DNA of 64,000 bases from Streptomyces chartreusis NRRL 3882 (GTDB taxonomy: Bacteria > Actinomycetota > Actinomycetes > Streptomycetales > Streptomycetaceae). This document shows positions 19,503-28,183 of the stretch, one piece after another. The stretch is from assembly GCF_900236475.1 (NCBI RefSeq), contig NZ_LT963352.1, positions 3,162,001-3,226,000 of the forward strand, given 5' to 3'. The first letter of the stretch is position 1, and each line of letters begins with the position of its first letter. The notes beneath the pieces are model-generated. The model searched no databases. It worked only from the letters and a program-made list of their open reading frames with translations, and was not told where the DNA came from. Both the position numbers and the translations under genes were made by a program.

Positions 19503-21692
19503 CTACGGAGCGGATGACCCCTTCGCCGACGGGCCGGACGCCGGCTTCGCGCCCTTCTTCAGGAAGCCCATGTCCTCGTAGGCCGGGGTGCCGAAGCCGA
19601 AGGCGCCGGTGTTCACGAGGTTCTTGCGGGCCGCGATGAGCTGGGGGCGCTGGAAGAGGGGGATGGAGCCGGCCGCCGCCCAGATGCGGGAGTCGGCCTT
19701 GCGGATCAGGGAGCGGGACTCGCCCTCGTCGAGGGTGGACACGGCCTCGTCGAAGAGCTGGTCGACCTGGTCGGTGCCGACGCGGGTGTAGTTCTGCTCG
19801 ACGTTCAGGGAACCGTCGGCGGCCGGGACCGGCTTGGCGTAGACGGGGCGGGCGTCGGTGGCGGGGAAGGCGGTGGCCGGCCAGGAGTAGAGGGCGAGGT
19901 CGTACTGGCCGGAGGCGATGTGGTCCTTGAAGTAGGAGTCGTCGGACACCTTGGAGATGTCCGTGCCGATGCCGACGCGCTCCAGCATGCGCGAGATGCG
20001 GTCGGCGACGGTGCGCAGCGTCTGGGAGCCGGGCCCGGAGGGGAGCACGAAGCGGAGAGTGAGGGGCTTGCCGTTCTTGGCGAGCGGGGCGGCCTCGCGG
20101 TTCGCGGGGGCGGCGGTGCCCTCGGGGGCGTACGCGCCGGGGGCGCCGCCCTGGTTCGGGTGCTTGTACTGCTTGCCGTCCTGGGCGAGGTGGTCGGCCG
20201 GGTCCTGCTTGCCGTACGCCTTGTTGTCCTCGCCGACGATGTACGTGTCGTCGTCCGACTCGTCCTCGGAGGAGCCGGAGGCCTTCTCGCCCTCGGCGCC
20301 GGCCGCCTTCTCCTCCTTCTTCTTCTGCTCCTTGACGGGGCCGCCGCTCACCCACCCGGCGTCCGCGAGCAGGGCCAGGGCCTCCTTGGTGTCCTGGCCG
20401 CCGAGGGCGCCGCTGTTGTCGGCGTAGTGGGCCTGGCCGGACAGGGCCAGGTGGCTGCCGACCGGGACGGCGGGCAGGCCCAGGGGCTTCAGGACCGCCT
20501 CGGCGAGTTCCTTGCGGTCGAGGGCACGGGCGACGGCCCTGCGGACGCGCTCGTCGGCGAGCGGGCCCTCGGCGCCGTTCAGGGCGAGCTGGGTGAAGGC
20601 CGGCTCCAGGGATTTGCGCACCTCGAAGCCGCGCAGGGCCTGCTGCTGCCGGGCGTACTTGGCGGACGCCTTGCGCAGCTTCTTGCGGGCGACGGTCTCC
20701 TCGTCGGCGGCGTCCTCGTCGGTGCCGTTGGCGACGGCCCAGGAGTGCAGGGCGTCCGCGGCGGACCGGTCGGCGCCGGGGCCCATCAGCGGGCTGCTGG
20801 AACTCTGCGGGCGGGCGGCGAGCGTGATGCGGCGGGCGGCGGTGGGGTCGATCTCGGCCACGTCGAGGGTGCCGGCGGCCAGCTCGGCGGCCCGCTTGTC
20901 GCGCGGCACGGTGCGCAGCACGATCTCGGAGAGCTTGGCGGGCTCGTCCCACCAGCGCGGATTGCGGGCGAGGGTGATCTCGTCTTCCCCGCGGTCGACC
21001 TTCTTCACCGTGAAGGGGCCGGCGGTGACCTTGAGCTTCTTGCGCGCCCCGTCGTTGAAGGAGTCCGGGGTGCCCATGACGTCCTTCGGGTACAGCGGCG
21101 AGAACAGGGAGCGCCAGTCGGCGTAGGGGCGGCTGAAGGTGACCCTGACCTCCAGGGCGTTGTCTCCGCGCTCGATCTTCTGGATGCGGTCGTAGCCCGC
21201 GTTGCGGGCGGTCCAGTAGGCGGTGTCCTTGCCGGACAGGGCGCGCCACTGGGCGGCGAAGTCGGCGGCGCCGATCTCCCGGCCGTCGCTCCAGACGGCC
21301 TGCTGGTTCAGCTTGTACAGGACGACCTGTTTGGGCTCGGTCTCGACGACCTTCGCGGACTCCAGGTAGGCGGGGTTGCGCTCGGGACGGCCACTGGCGT
21401 TCATCCGGAACATCGACGGCAGGACCGCCTGGGCGACGCGGGCGGTGGTGGCGTCGGCGTCCGACTGGAAGGTGTTCAGGGTGTCGGGCACGGAGTCCAC
21501 GGCCCAGCGCAGGGTGCCGCCGTCGGCGATCCGGTCGCGGCCCGCGGGCTGGATGTCCGGTGCGGCGAGCGGCTTGCCCGCCGGGTCCTCGGAGCCGCAT
21601 CCGGTGAGCGCGGGCACCGCGAGCACACCCGCGGTGAGGAAGGCGACCGAACGCGTGATCGCACGCGGGCCGACGCCGTGCTGGGGGGACAT
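19503..21692 (-). CDS. ABC transporter family 5 substrate-binding lipoprotein, orphan
   Basis: 729 residues, unusually long for the family (about 550). The lipobox VPALTGC gives a lipidated N-terminus. The binding-protein core shows DGGTLRWAVDSVPDTLNTFQ, QQAVWSDGREIGAADFAAQW and RNPRWWDEPAKLSEIVLRTV. The extra length comes mostly from a highly charged, probably disordered insert around 445-540 (VKEQKKKEEKAAGAEGEKAS, SSEDESDDDTYIVGEDN, then a Gly/Pro stretch), which would sit in the second lobe. No permease or ATPase gene is next to it, so it may serve the nearby opp transporter or another one. RBS ggaggt is before the ATG. Confidence 0.85.
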   Translation of the reverse strand: MSPQHGVGPRAITRSVAFLTAGVLAVPALTGCGSEDPAGKPLAAPDIQPAGRDRIADGGTLRWAVDSVPDTLNTFQSDADATTARVAQAVLPSMFRMNASGRPERNPAYLESAKVVETEPKQVVLYKLNQQAVWSDGREIGAADFAAQWRALSGKDTAYWTARNAGYDRIQKIERGDNALEVRVTFSRPYADWRSLFSPLYPKDVMGTPDSFNDGARKKLKVTAGPFTVKKVDRGEDEITLARNPRWWDEPAKLSEIVLRTVPRDKRAAELAAGTLDVAEIDPTAARRITLAARPQSSSSPLMGPGADRSAADALHSWAVANGTDEDAADEETVARKKLRKASAKYARQQQALRGFEVRKSLEPAFTQLALNGAEGPLADERVRRAVARALDRKELAEAVLKPLGLPAVPVGSHLALSGQAHYADNSGALGGQDTKEALALLADAGWVSGGPVKEQKKKEEKAAGAEGEKASGSSEDESDDDTYIVGEDNKAYGKQDPADHLAQDGKQYKHPNQGGAPGAYAPEGTAAPANREAAPLAKNGKPLTLRFVLPSGPGSQTLRTVADRISRMLERVGIGTDISKVSDDSYFKDHIASGQYDLALYSWPATAFPATDARPVYAKPVPAADGSLNVEQNYTRVGTDQVDQLFDEAVSTLDEGESRSLIRKADSRIWAAAGSIPLFQRPQLIAARKNLVNTGAFGFGTPAYEDMGFLKKGAKPASGPSAKGSSAP

Positions 21693-21980
21693 CTGTGCTA
21701 CCTCCGGGAAGCCGCGGGCGTTATGATCACTTTTGGCGGTATTTGGAGTTCATCTGATGTATGCGGCCACTGAAGAGGAAAGGGTTCGGCAACACAGGGC
21801 GACACGGCGGTCACGGACGGGAAGCCACCCGTGCGGCCCAACGCACCGCACGGTGCACCCACACGCCTCGGCCAATCGATGCACATCCCTTCACAGCACA
21901 AGGTGTGACGCGCAACACTCGCAGGCGCATGAACGTTGCCGCCTTGGGCCTCGAAGGACCCGCGGAAGTGAGGGCAAGTC

Positions 21981-22271
21981 ATGTCCGTTCACGACGAACT
22001 GACGTCAGTCCAACGCAGTCTCGACGAGCTGTTCCGGTCGTTGGGACGCCTGGAGAAGCAGCTCGGCACCGGCGGCCTGGAGATGCGCCGCGTCCGTGCC
22101 GACGCCAACCACCTGCGCGAGAGCGTCGCCCTGCTGCGCGACGTCGCCGCCACACCGGCCGCACCGAAGCGCCCGGACCTCGTCACCATCTCGGACGCGC
22201 CGTACGACCCCTCGCTGTGGGTCGACTCGGACGACGAGGGGCTCGGCGCCCGGGACCGGCGCGCTCCCTGA
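21981..22271 (+). CDS. Small coiled-coil protein, function unknown
   Basis: 96 residues starting MSVHDELTSVQRSLDELFRS. The first 55 residues have heptad-like spacing of Leu/Val (LDELFRSLGRLEKQL, ADANHLRESVALLRDVAA) and should form a helical coiled coil. The C-terminal part is acidic and Pro-rich (DAPYDPSLWVDSDDEGLG). It is 53 bases upstream of the succinate dehydrogenase membrane subunit and probably in the same transcript. I do not recognise a named family, and nothing shows that it is an Sdh subunit. The long divergent gap before it (21693-21980, AT-richer) should carry promoters for both directions. Confidence 0.7.
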   Translation: MSVHDELTSVQRSLDELFRSLGRLEKQLGTGGLEMRRVRADANHLRESVALLRDVAATPAAPKRPDLVTISDAPYDPSLWVDSDDEGLGARDRRAP

Positions 22272-22324
22272 CCCGGAGGGCGTCGAGCGACCGGCACCTC
22301 CCCCGAACCGACCGGAGTCGTCAC

Positions 22325-23161
22325 GTGGCCACTGGTACGGAACCTCCCGCCACAGAACCCCATCCCCGAAGCGGCGGCGTACGGGCGGGTACGCGCGCCG
22401 CGATCGACGCCCCGCACCTGCGCACCGACCGCTGGTGGCTGGCCCCGGCCGGCACGGTCGCCGGCCTGCTGGCCTTCGTCGTCTACTCGACGTGGCGGGC
22501 CTTCGCCGACGCCGACTACTACGCGGCGCCGTACGTCTCGCCCTTCTACTCGCCGTGCCTGGCGGAGCGCTGCGAGCCGATGAGGGCCGGACCGAACTGG
22601 GAGATCTTCGGCAGCTGGTGGGGCATCTCGCCCGCGATCATCATCCTGATCTTCCCGCTCGGCTTCCGTCTGACCTGCTACTACTACCGCAAGGCCTACT
22701 ACCGCGGCTTCTGGGCCTCCCCGCCGGCCTGCGCGGTGGCCGAGCCGCACAAGAAGTACACGGGTGAGACCCGCTTCCCGCTGGTGCTCCAGAACATCCA
22801 CCGGTACTTCTTCTACGCCGCGCTCCTGGTCGCCGGGATCCTCACCTACGACACCGTGCTCGCCTTCCGCGACGAGCACTACGAGTGGGGCCACATGGGC
22901 CTCGGCACGCTCGTGTTCCTGGTCAACATCGTGCTGATCTGGGCGTACACGATCTCCTGCCACTCGTGCCGGCACATCGTCGGCGGCAAGCTCAAGCACT
23001 TCTCCAAGCATCCCGTGCGCTACCGGATGTGGCAGTGGGCGGGCCGGCTCAACGCCCGGCACATGCAACTCGCCTGGGCGTCGCTGGTGACCGTGGCGCT
23101 CGCCGACTTCTACGTCTACCTGGTCGCGTCCGGGGCCTTCGACGATCCGCGGTTCTTCTGA
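22325..23161 (+). CDS. Succinate dehydrogenase membrane anchor subunit (SdhC-like)
   Basis: 278 residues with five predicted membrane helices (LAPAGTVAGLLAFVVYSTW, AIIILIFPLGFRLTCYYY, YFFYAALLVAGILTYDTV, LGTLVFLVNIVLIWAYTIS, LAWASLVTVALADFYVYLV). It should anchor the flavoprotein and iron-sulfur subunits and pass electrons to menaquinone. Gene order (anchor, flavoprotein, Fe-S) and subunit sizes match the mycobacterial Sdh1 type. A Cys/His cluster, ISCHSCRH, follows the fourth helix. In mycobacterial Sdh1 a membrane-embedded Rieske-type cluster has been described, so these residues are candidate ligands. GTG 22325 follows cggag. The frame upstream is open but has no homology. Confidence 0.85.
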   Translation: MATGTEPPATEPHPRSGGVRAGTRAAIDAPHLRTDRWWLAPAGTVAGLLAFVVYSTWRAFADADYYAAPYVSPFYSPCLAERCEPMRAGPNWEIFGSWWGISPAIIILIFPLGFRLTCYYYRKAYYRGFWASPPACAVAEPHKKYTGETRFPLVLQNIHRYFFYAALLVAGILTYDTVLAFRDEHYEWGHMGLGTLVFLVNIVLIWAYTISCHSCRHIVGGKLKHFSKHPVRYRMWQWAGRLNARHMQLAWASLVTVALADFYVYLVASGAFDDPRFF

Positions 23162-23177
23162 TGAGGGGTGCGTTCTG

Positions 23178-25118
23178 ATGTCCGTGGTCGACCGTCAGGA
23201 GTGGGACGTCGTCGTGGTGGGAGCGGGCGGCGCGGGCCTGCGCGCCGCCATCGAGGCCCGCGAGCGGGGCGCCCGTACGGCAGTGATCTGCAAGTCGCTG
23301 TTCGGCAAGGCGCACACGGTGATGGCCGAGGGCGGCATCGCGGCGGCGATGGCCAACGCCAATGAGAACGACAACTGGCGGGTCCACTTCCGCGACACCA
23401 TGCGCGGCGGCAAGTTCCTCAACCAGTGGCGGATGGCCGAACTGCACGCGCAGGAGGCGCCGCAGCGGGTGTGGGAGCTGGAGACCTGGGGGGCGCTGTT
23501 CGACCGGACCAAGGACGGCCGGATCTCCCAGCGCAACTTCGGCGGCCACGAGTACCCGCGCCTCGCGCACGTCGGCGATCGCACGGGCCTGGAGCTGATC
23601 CGCACCCTGCAGCAGAAGATCGTCGCGCTCCAGCAGGAGGACTTCAAGGAGACCGGCGACTACGAGTCCCGGCTGAAGGTCTTCCAGGAGTGCACGGTCA
23701 CGCGGGTGCTGAAAGAGGACGATCGTGTCTCGGGCGTCTTCGCCTACGAGCGCGAGTCGGGCCGTTTCTTCGTCCTGGAGGCGCCCTCCGTGGTGATCGC
23801 CACGGGCGGCATCGGCAAGTCCTTCAAGGTGACGTCGAACTCGTGGGAGTACACCGGCGACGGCCACGCGCTGGCCCTCCTGGCGGGTGCTCCCCTGCTG
23901 AACATGGAGTTCGTGCAGTTCCACCCGACGGGCATGGTCTGGCCGCCGTCGGTGAAGGGCATCCTCGTCACCGAGTCGGTGCGCGGTGACGGCGGCGTGC
24001 TGCGCAACTCCGACGGCAAGCGGTTCATGTTCGACTACATCCCCGACGTCTTCAAGGACAAGTACGCCGAGACCGAGGCCGAGGCCGACCGCTGGTACGA
24101 CGACCCGGACCACAACCGGCGTCCCCCCGAGCTGCTCCCCCGCGACGAGGTCGCGCGGGCGATCAACGCCGAGGTGAAGGAGGGGCGCGGCTCGCCGCAC
24201 GGGGGCGTGTTCCTCGACGTGTCGACCCGGATGCCCGCCGAGGTCATCAAACGGCGGCTGCCGTCGATGTACCACCAGTTCAAGGAGCTGGCCGACGTCG
24301 ACATCACGGCCGAGGCGATGGAGGTCGGGCCCACCTGTCACTACGTGATGGGCGGGGTCGCGGTCGAGTCCGACACGGCGGCGGCCCGCGGGGTGCCGGG
24401 CCTGTTCGCGGCGGGTGAGGTGGCCGGCGGTATGCACGGCTCCAACCGGCTCGGCGGCAACTCGCTGTCCGACCTGCTGGTGTTCGGGCGCCGGGCGGGC
24501 TGGCACGCGGCCGAGTACGCGGCGGAGCTGGCCGGGGCGCGGCCCGTCGTGGACGACGACCAGATCGACTCCGCCGCCGCCGAGGCCCTGCGGCCGTTCT
24601 CCGCCGAGGCGGAGACCGAGGAGCCGAAGGGCGGTCCGCCGGAGAACCCGTACACCCTGCACCAGGAACTCCAGCAGACGATGAACGACCTGGTCGGCAT
24701 CATCCGCCGTGAGCCGGAGATGAAGCAGGCCCTGGAGAAGCTGGCCGAGCTGCGGGCCCGGGCGCGCCGGGCCGGGGTGGAGGGGCACCGGCAGTTCAAC
24801 CCGGGCTGGCACCTCGCCCTGGACCTCAGGAACATGCTGCTGGTCAGCGAGTGCGTGGCCCGGGCCGCGCTGGAGCGCACCGAGTCGCGCGGCGGGCACA
24901 CCCGCGAGGACCATCCGGGGATGGACCGCAAGTGGCGCCGGATCAACCTGCTGTGCGCGCTCACCGACCCGACGGGCGGGCTGGCGGCGACGGACCCGGT
25001 CCGCGGCCAGATCACCCTCACCCGCGAGACCACCGAACCCGTCCGTGCCGACCTGCTCGCCCTGTTCGACAAGGAGGAGCTGGTCAAGTACCTCGCCGAA
25101 GAGGAGCTCTACGAATGA
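23178..25118 (+). CDS. sdhA: Succinate dehydrogenase flavoprotein subunit
   Basis: 646 residues. The FAD-binding motif VVVVGAGGAGLRAAIEA is at the N-terminus, and the flavin-attachment context is KAHTVMAEGGIAAA. Substrate-site motifs are HPTGMVWPPSVKGILVTESVRGDGG and, later, HGSNRLGGNSLSDLLVFGRRAG. It oxidises succinate to fumarate in the TCA cycle on the inner face of the membrane. It starts 16 bases after the anchor gene with RBS gagggg, and its stop overlaps the Fe-S subunit start (ATGA). The size fits the Sdh1-like (646-residue) class rather than the shorter Sdh2 class. Confidence 0.95.
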   Translation: MSVVDRQEWDVVVVGAGGAGLRAAIEARERGARTAVICKSLFGKAHTVMAEGGIAAAMANANENDNWRVHFRDTMRGGKFLNQWRMAELHAQEAPQRVWELETWGALFDRTKDGRISQRNFGGHEYPRLAHVGDRTGLELIRTLQQKIVALQQEDFKETGDYESRLKVFQECTVTRVLKEDDRVSGVFAYERESGRFFVLEAPSVVIATGGIGKSFKVTSNSWEYTGDGHALALLAGAPLLNMEFVQFHPTGMVWPPSVKGILVTESVRGDGGVLRNSDGKRFMFDYIPDVFKDKYAETEAEADRWYDDPDHNRRPPELLPRDEVARAINAEVKEGRGSPHGGVFLDVSTRMPAEVIKRRLPSMYHQFKELADVDITAEAMEVGPTCHYVMGGVAVESDTAAARGVPGLFAAGEVAGGMHGSNRLGGNSLSDLLVFGRRAGWHAAEYAAELAGARPVVDDDQIDSAAAEALRPFSAEAETEEPKGGPPENPYTLHQELQQTMNDLVGIIRREPEMKQALEKLAELRARARRAGVEGHRQFNPGWHLALDLRNMLLVSECVARAALERTESRGGHTREDHPGMDRKWRRINLLCALTDPTGGLAATDPVRGQITLTRETTEPVRADLLALFDKEELVKYLAEEELYE

Positions 25119-25891
25119 GCGGCTATACGGCCCACTTCAAGGTGTGGCGCGGGGACGTGGGCGGCGGCGGCCTGGAGGACTTCAAGGTCGAGGTGAACGA
25201 CGGTGAGGTGGTGCTCGACATCATCCACCGCCTCCAGGCCACCCAGGCGCCCGATCTCGCCGTGCGCTGGAACTGCAAGGCGGGCAAGTGCGGTTCCTGC
25301 TCGGCGGAGATCAACGGCCGGCCCCGGCTGATGTGCATGACGCGCATGTCGGTCTTCGACCGCGAGGAGACCATCACGGTCACGCCCCTGCGCGCGTTCC
25401 CGGTGATCCGCGACCTGGTCACGGACGTCGGCTTCAACTACGCCAAGGCCAGGGAGGTCCCGGCCTTCGTGCCGCCACCGGACCTCGGTCCCGGCGAGTA
25501 CCGGATGATGCAGGAGGACGTGGACCGCTCGCAGGAGTTCCGCAAGTGCATCGAGTGCTTCCTGTGCCAGGACACCTGCCATGTGGTCCGTGATCACGAG
25601 GAGAACAAACAGGCGTTCGCGGGGCCGCGTTTCCTGATGCGGGTGGCGGAGCTGGACATGCACCCGCTGGACGCGGCTGCGGAATCCGGCCTGGACCGAA
25701 AGACCACCGCCCAGGACGAACACGGCCTGGGCTACTGCAACATCACCAAGTGCTGCACGGAGGTCTGCCCGGAGGGCATCAAGATCACGGACAACGCGCT
25801 GATCCCCCTGAAGGAACGGGCGATCGACCGCAAGTACGACCCGCTGGTGTGGCTGGGCTCGAAGATCAGGCGGCGCTCCTCAGCAGGCTGA
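25115..25891 (+). CDS. sdhB: Succinate dehydrogenase iron-sulfur subunit
   Basis: 258 residues. The N-terminal [2Fe-2S] ligands are in WNCKAGKCGSCSAEI and the following MC. The C-terminal ferredoxin-like domain has CIECFLCQDTC and CNITKCCTEVCPEG for the [4Fe-4S] and [3Fe-4S] or equivalent clusters. It carries electrons from the flavoprotein to the membrane anchor. ATG 25115 overlaps the sdhA stop. Its last 26 bases overlap, tail to tail, the 3' end of the kinase-like gene on the other strand. Confidence 0.94.
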   Translation: MSGYTAHFKVWRGDVGGGGLEDFKVEVNDGEVVLDIIHRLQATQAPDLAVRWNCKAGKCGSCSAEINGRPRLMCMTRMSVFDREETITVTPLRAFPVIRDLVTDVGFNYAKAREVPAFVPPPDLGPGEYRMMQEDVDRSQEFRKCIECFLCQDTCHVVRDHEENKQAFAGPRFLMRVAELDMHPLDAAAESGLDRKTTAQDEHGLGYCNITKCCTEVCPEGIKITDNALIPLKERAIDRKYDPLVWLGSKIRRRSSAG

Positions 25892-26861
25892 GCGCCTGCT
25901 GGAGGTTGTGCTCGGCGATCTCCCGCATCCGCTCCGGGTGCGGGAAGTCGCCCTCGATGAGGGTCAGCGGCCCCGAGACCAGGCTGAGGTGCATCGACAG
26001 GCGGTAGAGCCGCAGGCGCGCCTCGTCCAGGCCCGGGGCGCGCAGGGCGTCGTAGTGGGGGCCGAAGCGGAGCCTGAGGAAGACGTGCTCGTGCTCCACG
26101 TCGAAGTACATCAGGCCCTCGATATCGATGAGGGCCGGCTGCCCGTCGGACGTGAGCAGGACGTGGTCCGGGCCGAGTTCGCCGTGGATGAGGGTCTGGC
26201 GGTCGCGCGGGCGGACCTCGGCGGCCAGGGCGTGGATCATGTCCTCCAGTTCCCGGCGTACGGCGGCGGCACGGGGCTCGCGCCGGGCCGCTTCCGCGAG
26301 GCAGCGCAGGGCGCCGTCGGTGACGCGCTGTTCGCAGGAGACGCCGTGGGAGGAGCCGCCGCCGTCGACGACGGCGACCTTCCCGAAGCGGGGGCCGGTG
26401 TGGGCGTGCAGGGTGGCGAGCAGCTCCGCCAGCCGCTCCAGGGCCTCCGGCGCCGCCTGCGGGTCCCGGTCGAGGGCGTCCTCCAGACTGCCGCCGGTCA
26501 TGTCCTCGACGACGGCCGCGTCGGCCGGGAGGTGCGTGTGCGTGCCGTCCGCGTACCGGAGGCGGGGGGTGCGGACGCCGGCGGCGGCCAGGCGGTCGTG
26601 GGCCGCCGTGAACAGGCCGAGGCCGGTGCCGTGGGAGAAGACGTCCCGGGGGTCGGGGTCCGGCTGGTCCCAGTAGTCCTCGTCGGCCGACCAGATGTAG
26701 GCGATGGCCGTGGAGTCGTCGTCGAGGGTCAGTCGGTAGACGCCCTTCTTGGTACCGCCGCGCAGGCGTTCCACACCGGACAGGCTGCGGGCCGGGCCGA
26801 GCGCGGCGCGGGTCAGGGGGGCGAGGTCGGTGCGGGTGAGTGTCCGCCGGGTCCTGGTCAC
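25866..26861 (-). CDS. Phosphotransferase-like protein (APH fold) with altered catalytic motif
   Basis: 331 residues with the layout of an aminoglycoside phosphotransferase/choline kinase fold: N-lobe GGTKKGVYRLTLDDDSTAIAY, VVEDMTGGSLEDAL, then the catalytic loop LIHGELGPDHVLL and metal loop ALIDIEGLMYFDVEHEH. Normal members have HGDLxxxN and DF/DxE. Here the loop reads HGE...DH, so the catalytic Asp is replaced by Glu and the Asn by His. It may be a modified enzyme or an inactive relative. The start GTG 26861 overlaps the stop of the upstream gene (GTGA), implying one operon. The 3' end overlaps sdhB on the opposite strand. Confidence 0.75.
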   Translation of the reverse strand: MTRTRRTLTRTDLAPLTRAALGPARSLSGVERLRGGTKKGVYRLTLDDDSTAIAYIWSADEDYWDQPDPDPRDVFSHGTGLGLFTAAHDRLAAAGVRTPRLRYADGTHTHLPADAAVVEDMTGGSLEDALDRDPQAAPEALERLAELLATLHAHTGPRFGKVAVVDGGGSSHGVSCEQRVTDGALRCLAEAARREPRAAAVRRELEDMIHALAAEVRPRDRQTLIHGELGPDHVLLTSDGQPALIDIEGLMYFDVEHEHVFLRLRFGPHYDALRAPGLDEARLRLYRLSMHLSLVSGPLTLIEGDFPHPERMREIAEHNLQQALSLLRSAA

Positions 26862-27979
26862 CGCACCCAGTCTTCCTCGTACGCACGCCAGTCCGCGTCG
26901 GTTGCCGCGAAGTCGATGTACAGCGCGACGCCGAAGCGGGCCCGGTCGGCGTCCGTGCGGGACAGGCCCAGGCGGACGCCCCGGACGGCGGCGGGCACCG
27001 TCTCGGCGTGACCCCAGTGGTCGAAGTTGCTCTCCCAGTAGAAGGGCAGGCCCATCAGCAGGTCGGTCGAGGGCGGGGTGACCTCCAGGGCGAGGGAGGT
27101 CTGCTGGGCCACGTAGCCGCCGTAGGTGCCCTCCAGCGGCTGCGCGGTGTCGTACGACATGACGGCGATCTGGTCGACGCGGCGGGCGACCTGGCCGAAG
27201 AACTCCTGCGACCACCACTTGGGCTGGTCGGTGAAGACACCGAACACGGTGTGCAGAGCCGGCAGCGGGTCGATCTGGTGGGCGGCGACGGAGAGTTGCG
27301 CGTCCCGGGATCGGGTCTCGCGGCGCAGGGAATCGAGCAGGCTGAGGTAGGCGCTGTTGCCGGACGGCATGGGCTCCAGGTCGAGGTGGATGCCCTCGTA
27401 GCCGGTGTCCAGTATCTGGCGGGCGGAGCGGAGCACGGCGGCACGTGTCTTCGGGTCCTCCACGCGCATGCCCTCGGAGCTCTCGGTCGCCAGGACGTCG
27501 CCGAGGAAGGCCTGGACGCGGATGCCGGGGAGCTTCTCGTGGACGGCGTCTATGAACCAACGCGCCCTCGGATACACCGACTCCGGGAGCGTGCCGTCGT
27601 GTTCCAGCGGCCCGGAGTGGACGTACAGGTCACGGATACCGGTGCCTTGCAGGCGGCGGGCCAGGGCGGTGACGTCGGCGTCCTTCTTACGGCCGTCGAC
27701 CCAGGCGTGACCGAGCCAGAGCGCGTCGCGGTTGCGGGTCCGGGTGCCCTGTGCGGGGTCGCCGGTGTAGTTGATGTAGAGGGCGGTTTCGACGGTGAGG
27801 AGGGGGAGGAGGGCGATGAGCAGGGTTAAGGCTGCGCGTTTGAGCCAGCGGCGGCGGCGTGGGCGAGCGGCACCGGGTTCTGGGTCGGTCTGAGGCTCGA
27901 GTTGGGGTTGGTGTTGGGGTTGAGGTTGGGGCTCGGCAGGGTCGTTCCCGTTCCGGGCTGCGCTCTCCGTGCGGTCCAT
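26858..27979 (-). CDS. Membrane-anchored glycosidase-like protein
   Basis: 373 residues. The N-terminal 40 residues are charged and repeat QPQ/PEP, then RRRRWLKRAALTLLIALLPLLTVETALYIN forms a single type-II membrane anchor, placing the rest outside. The domain reads LYVHSGPLEHDGTLPESVYP, GYEGIHLDLEPMPSGNSAYL, VAVMSYDTAQ-type IAVMSYDTAQPLEGTYGGYV and LLMGLPFYWESNFDHW, resembling a TIM-barrel glycoside hydrolase (GH18-like) with an LDLEP acidic strand. The classical DxxDxDxE motif is not complete, so enzymatic activity is uncertain. RBS ggggag. The stop overlaps the downstream kinase-like gene. Confidence 0.7.
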   Translation of the reverse strand: MDRTESAARNGNDPAEPQPQPQHQPQLEPQTDPEPGAARPRRRRWLKRAALTLLIALLPLLTVETALYINYTGDPAQGTRTRNRDALWLGHAWVDGRKKDADVTALARRLQGTGIRDLYVHSGPLEHDGTLPESVYPRARWFIDAVHEKLPGIRVQAFLGDVLATESSEGMRVEDPKTRAAVLRSARQILDTGYEGIHLDLEPMPSGNSAYLSLLDSLRRETRSRDAQLSVAAHQIDPLPALHTVFGVFTDQPKWWSQEFFGQVARRVDQIAVMSYDTAQPLEGTYGGYVAQQTSLALEVTPPSTDLLMGLPFYWESNFDHWGHAETVPAAVRGVRLGLSRTDADRARFGVALYIDFAATDADWRAYEEDWVR

Positions 27980-28183
27980 GCCGTCTCCCCTCGAACCGGT
28001 GGTGCAGCTCCACCCTGGTGGTGACAGAGGTGACGAGCGGAACGGACGTTCGGTTGCGTGTGAGGGTTCGGTATTAGGTCACTGACCACCCCCGTGACTA
28101 TTCCTATGATGATCTGACTGACTGAAGCTCGGAGGGGCTAGGTCCGGAGCAGGCGTCAACAGGCTTACGGGGGTTGGGAAAGC

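Noticed and set aside
23049..24914. 621-codon minus-strand open frame
   Set aside because: Shadow of sdhA. The sdhA frame carries all flavoprotein motifs.
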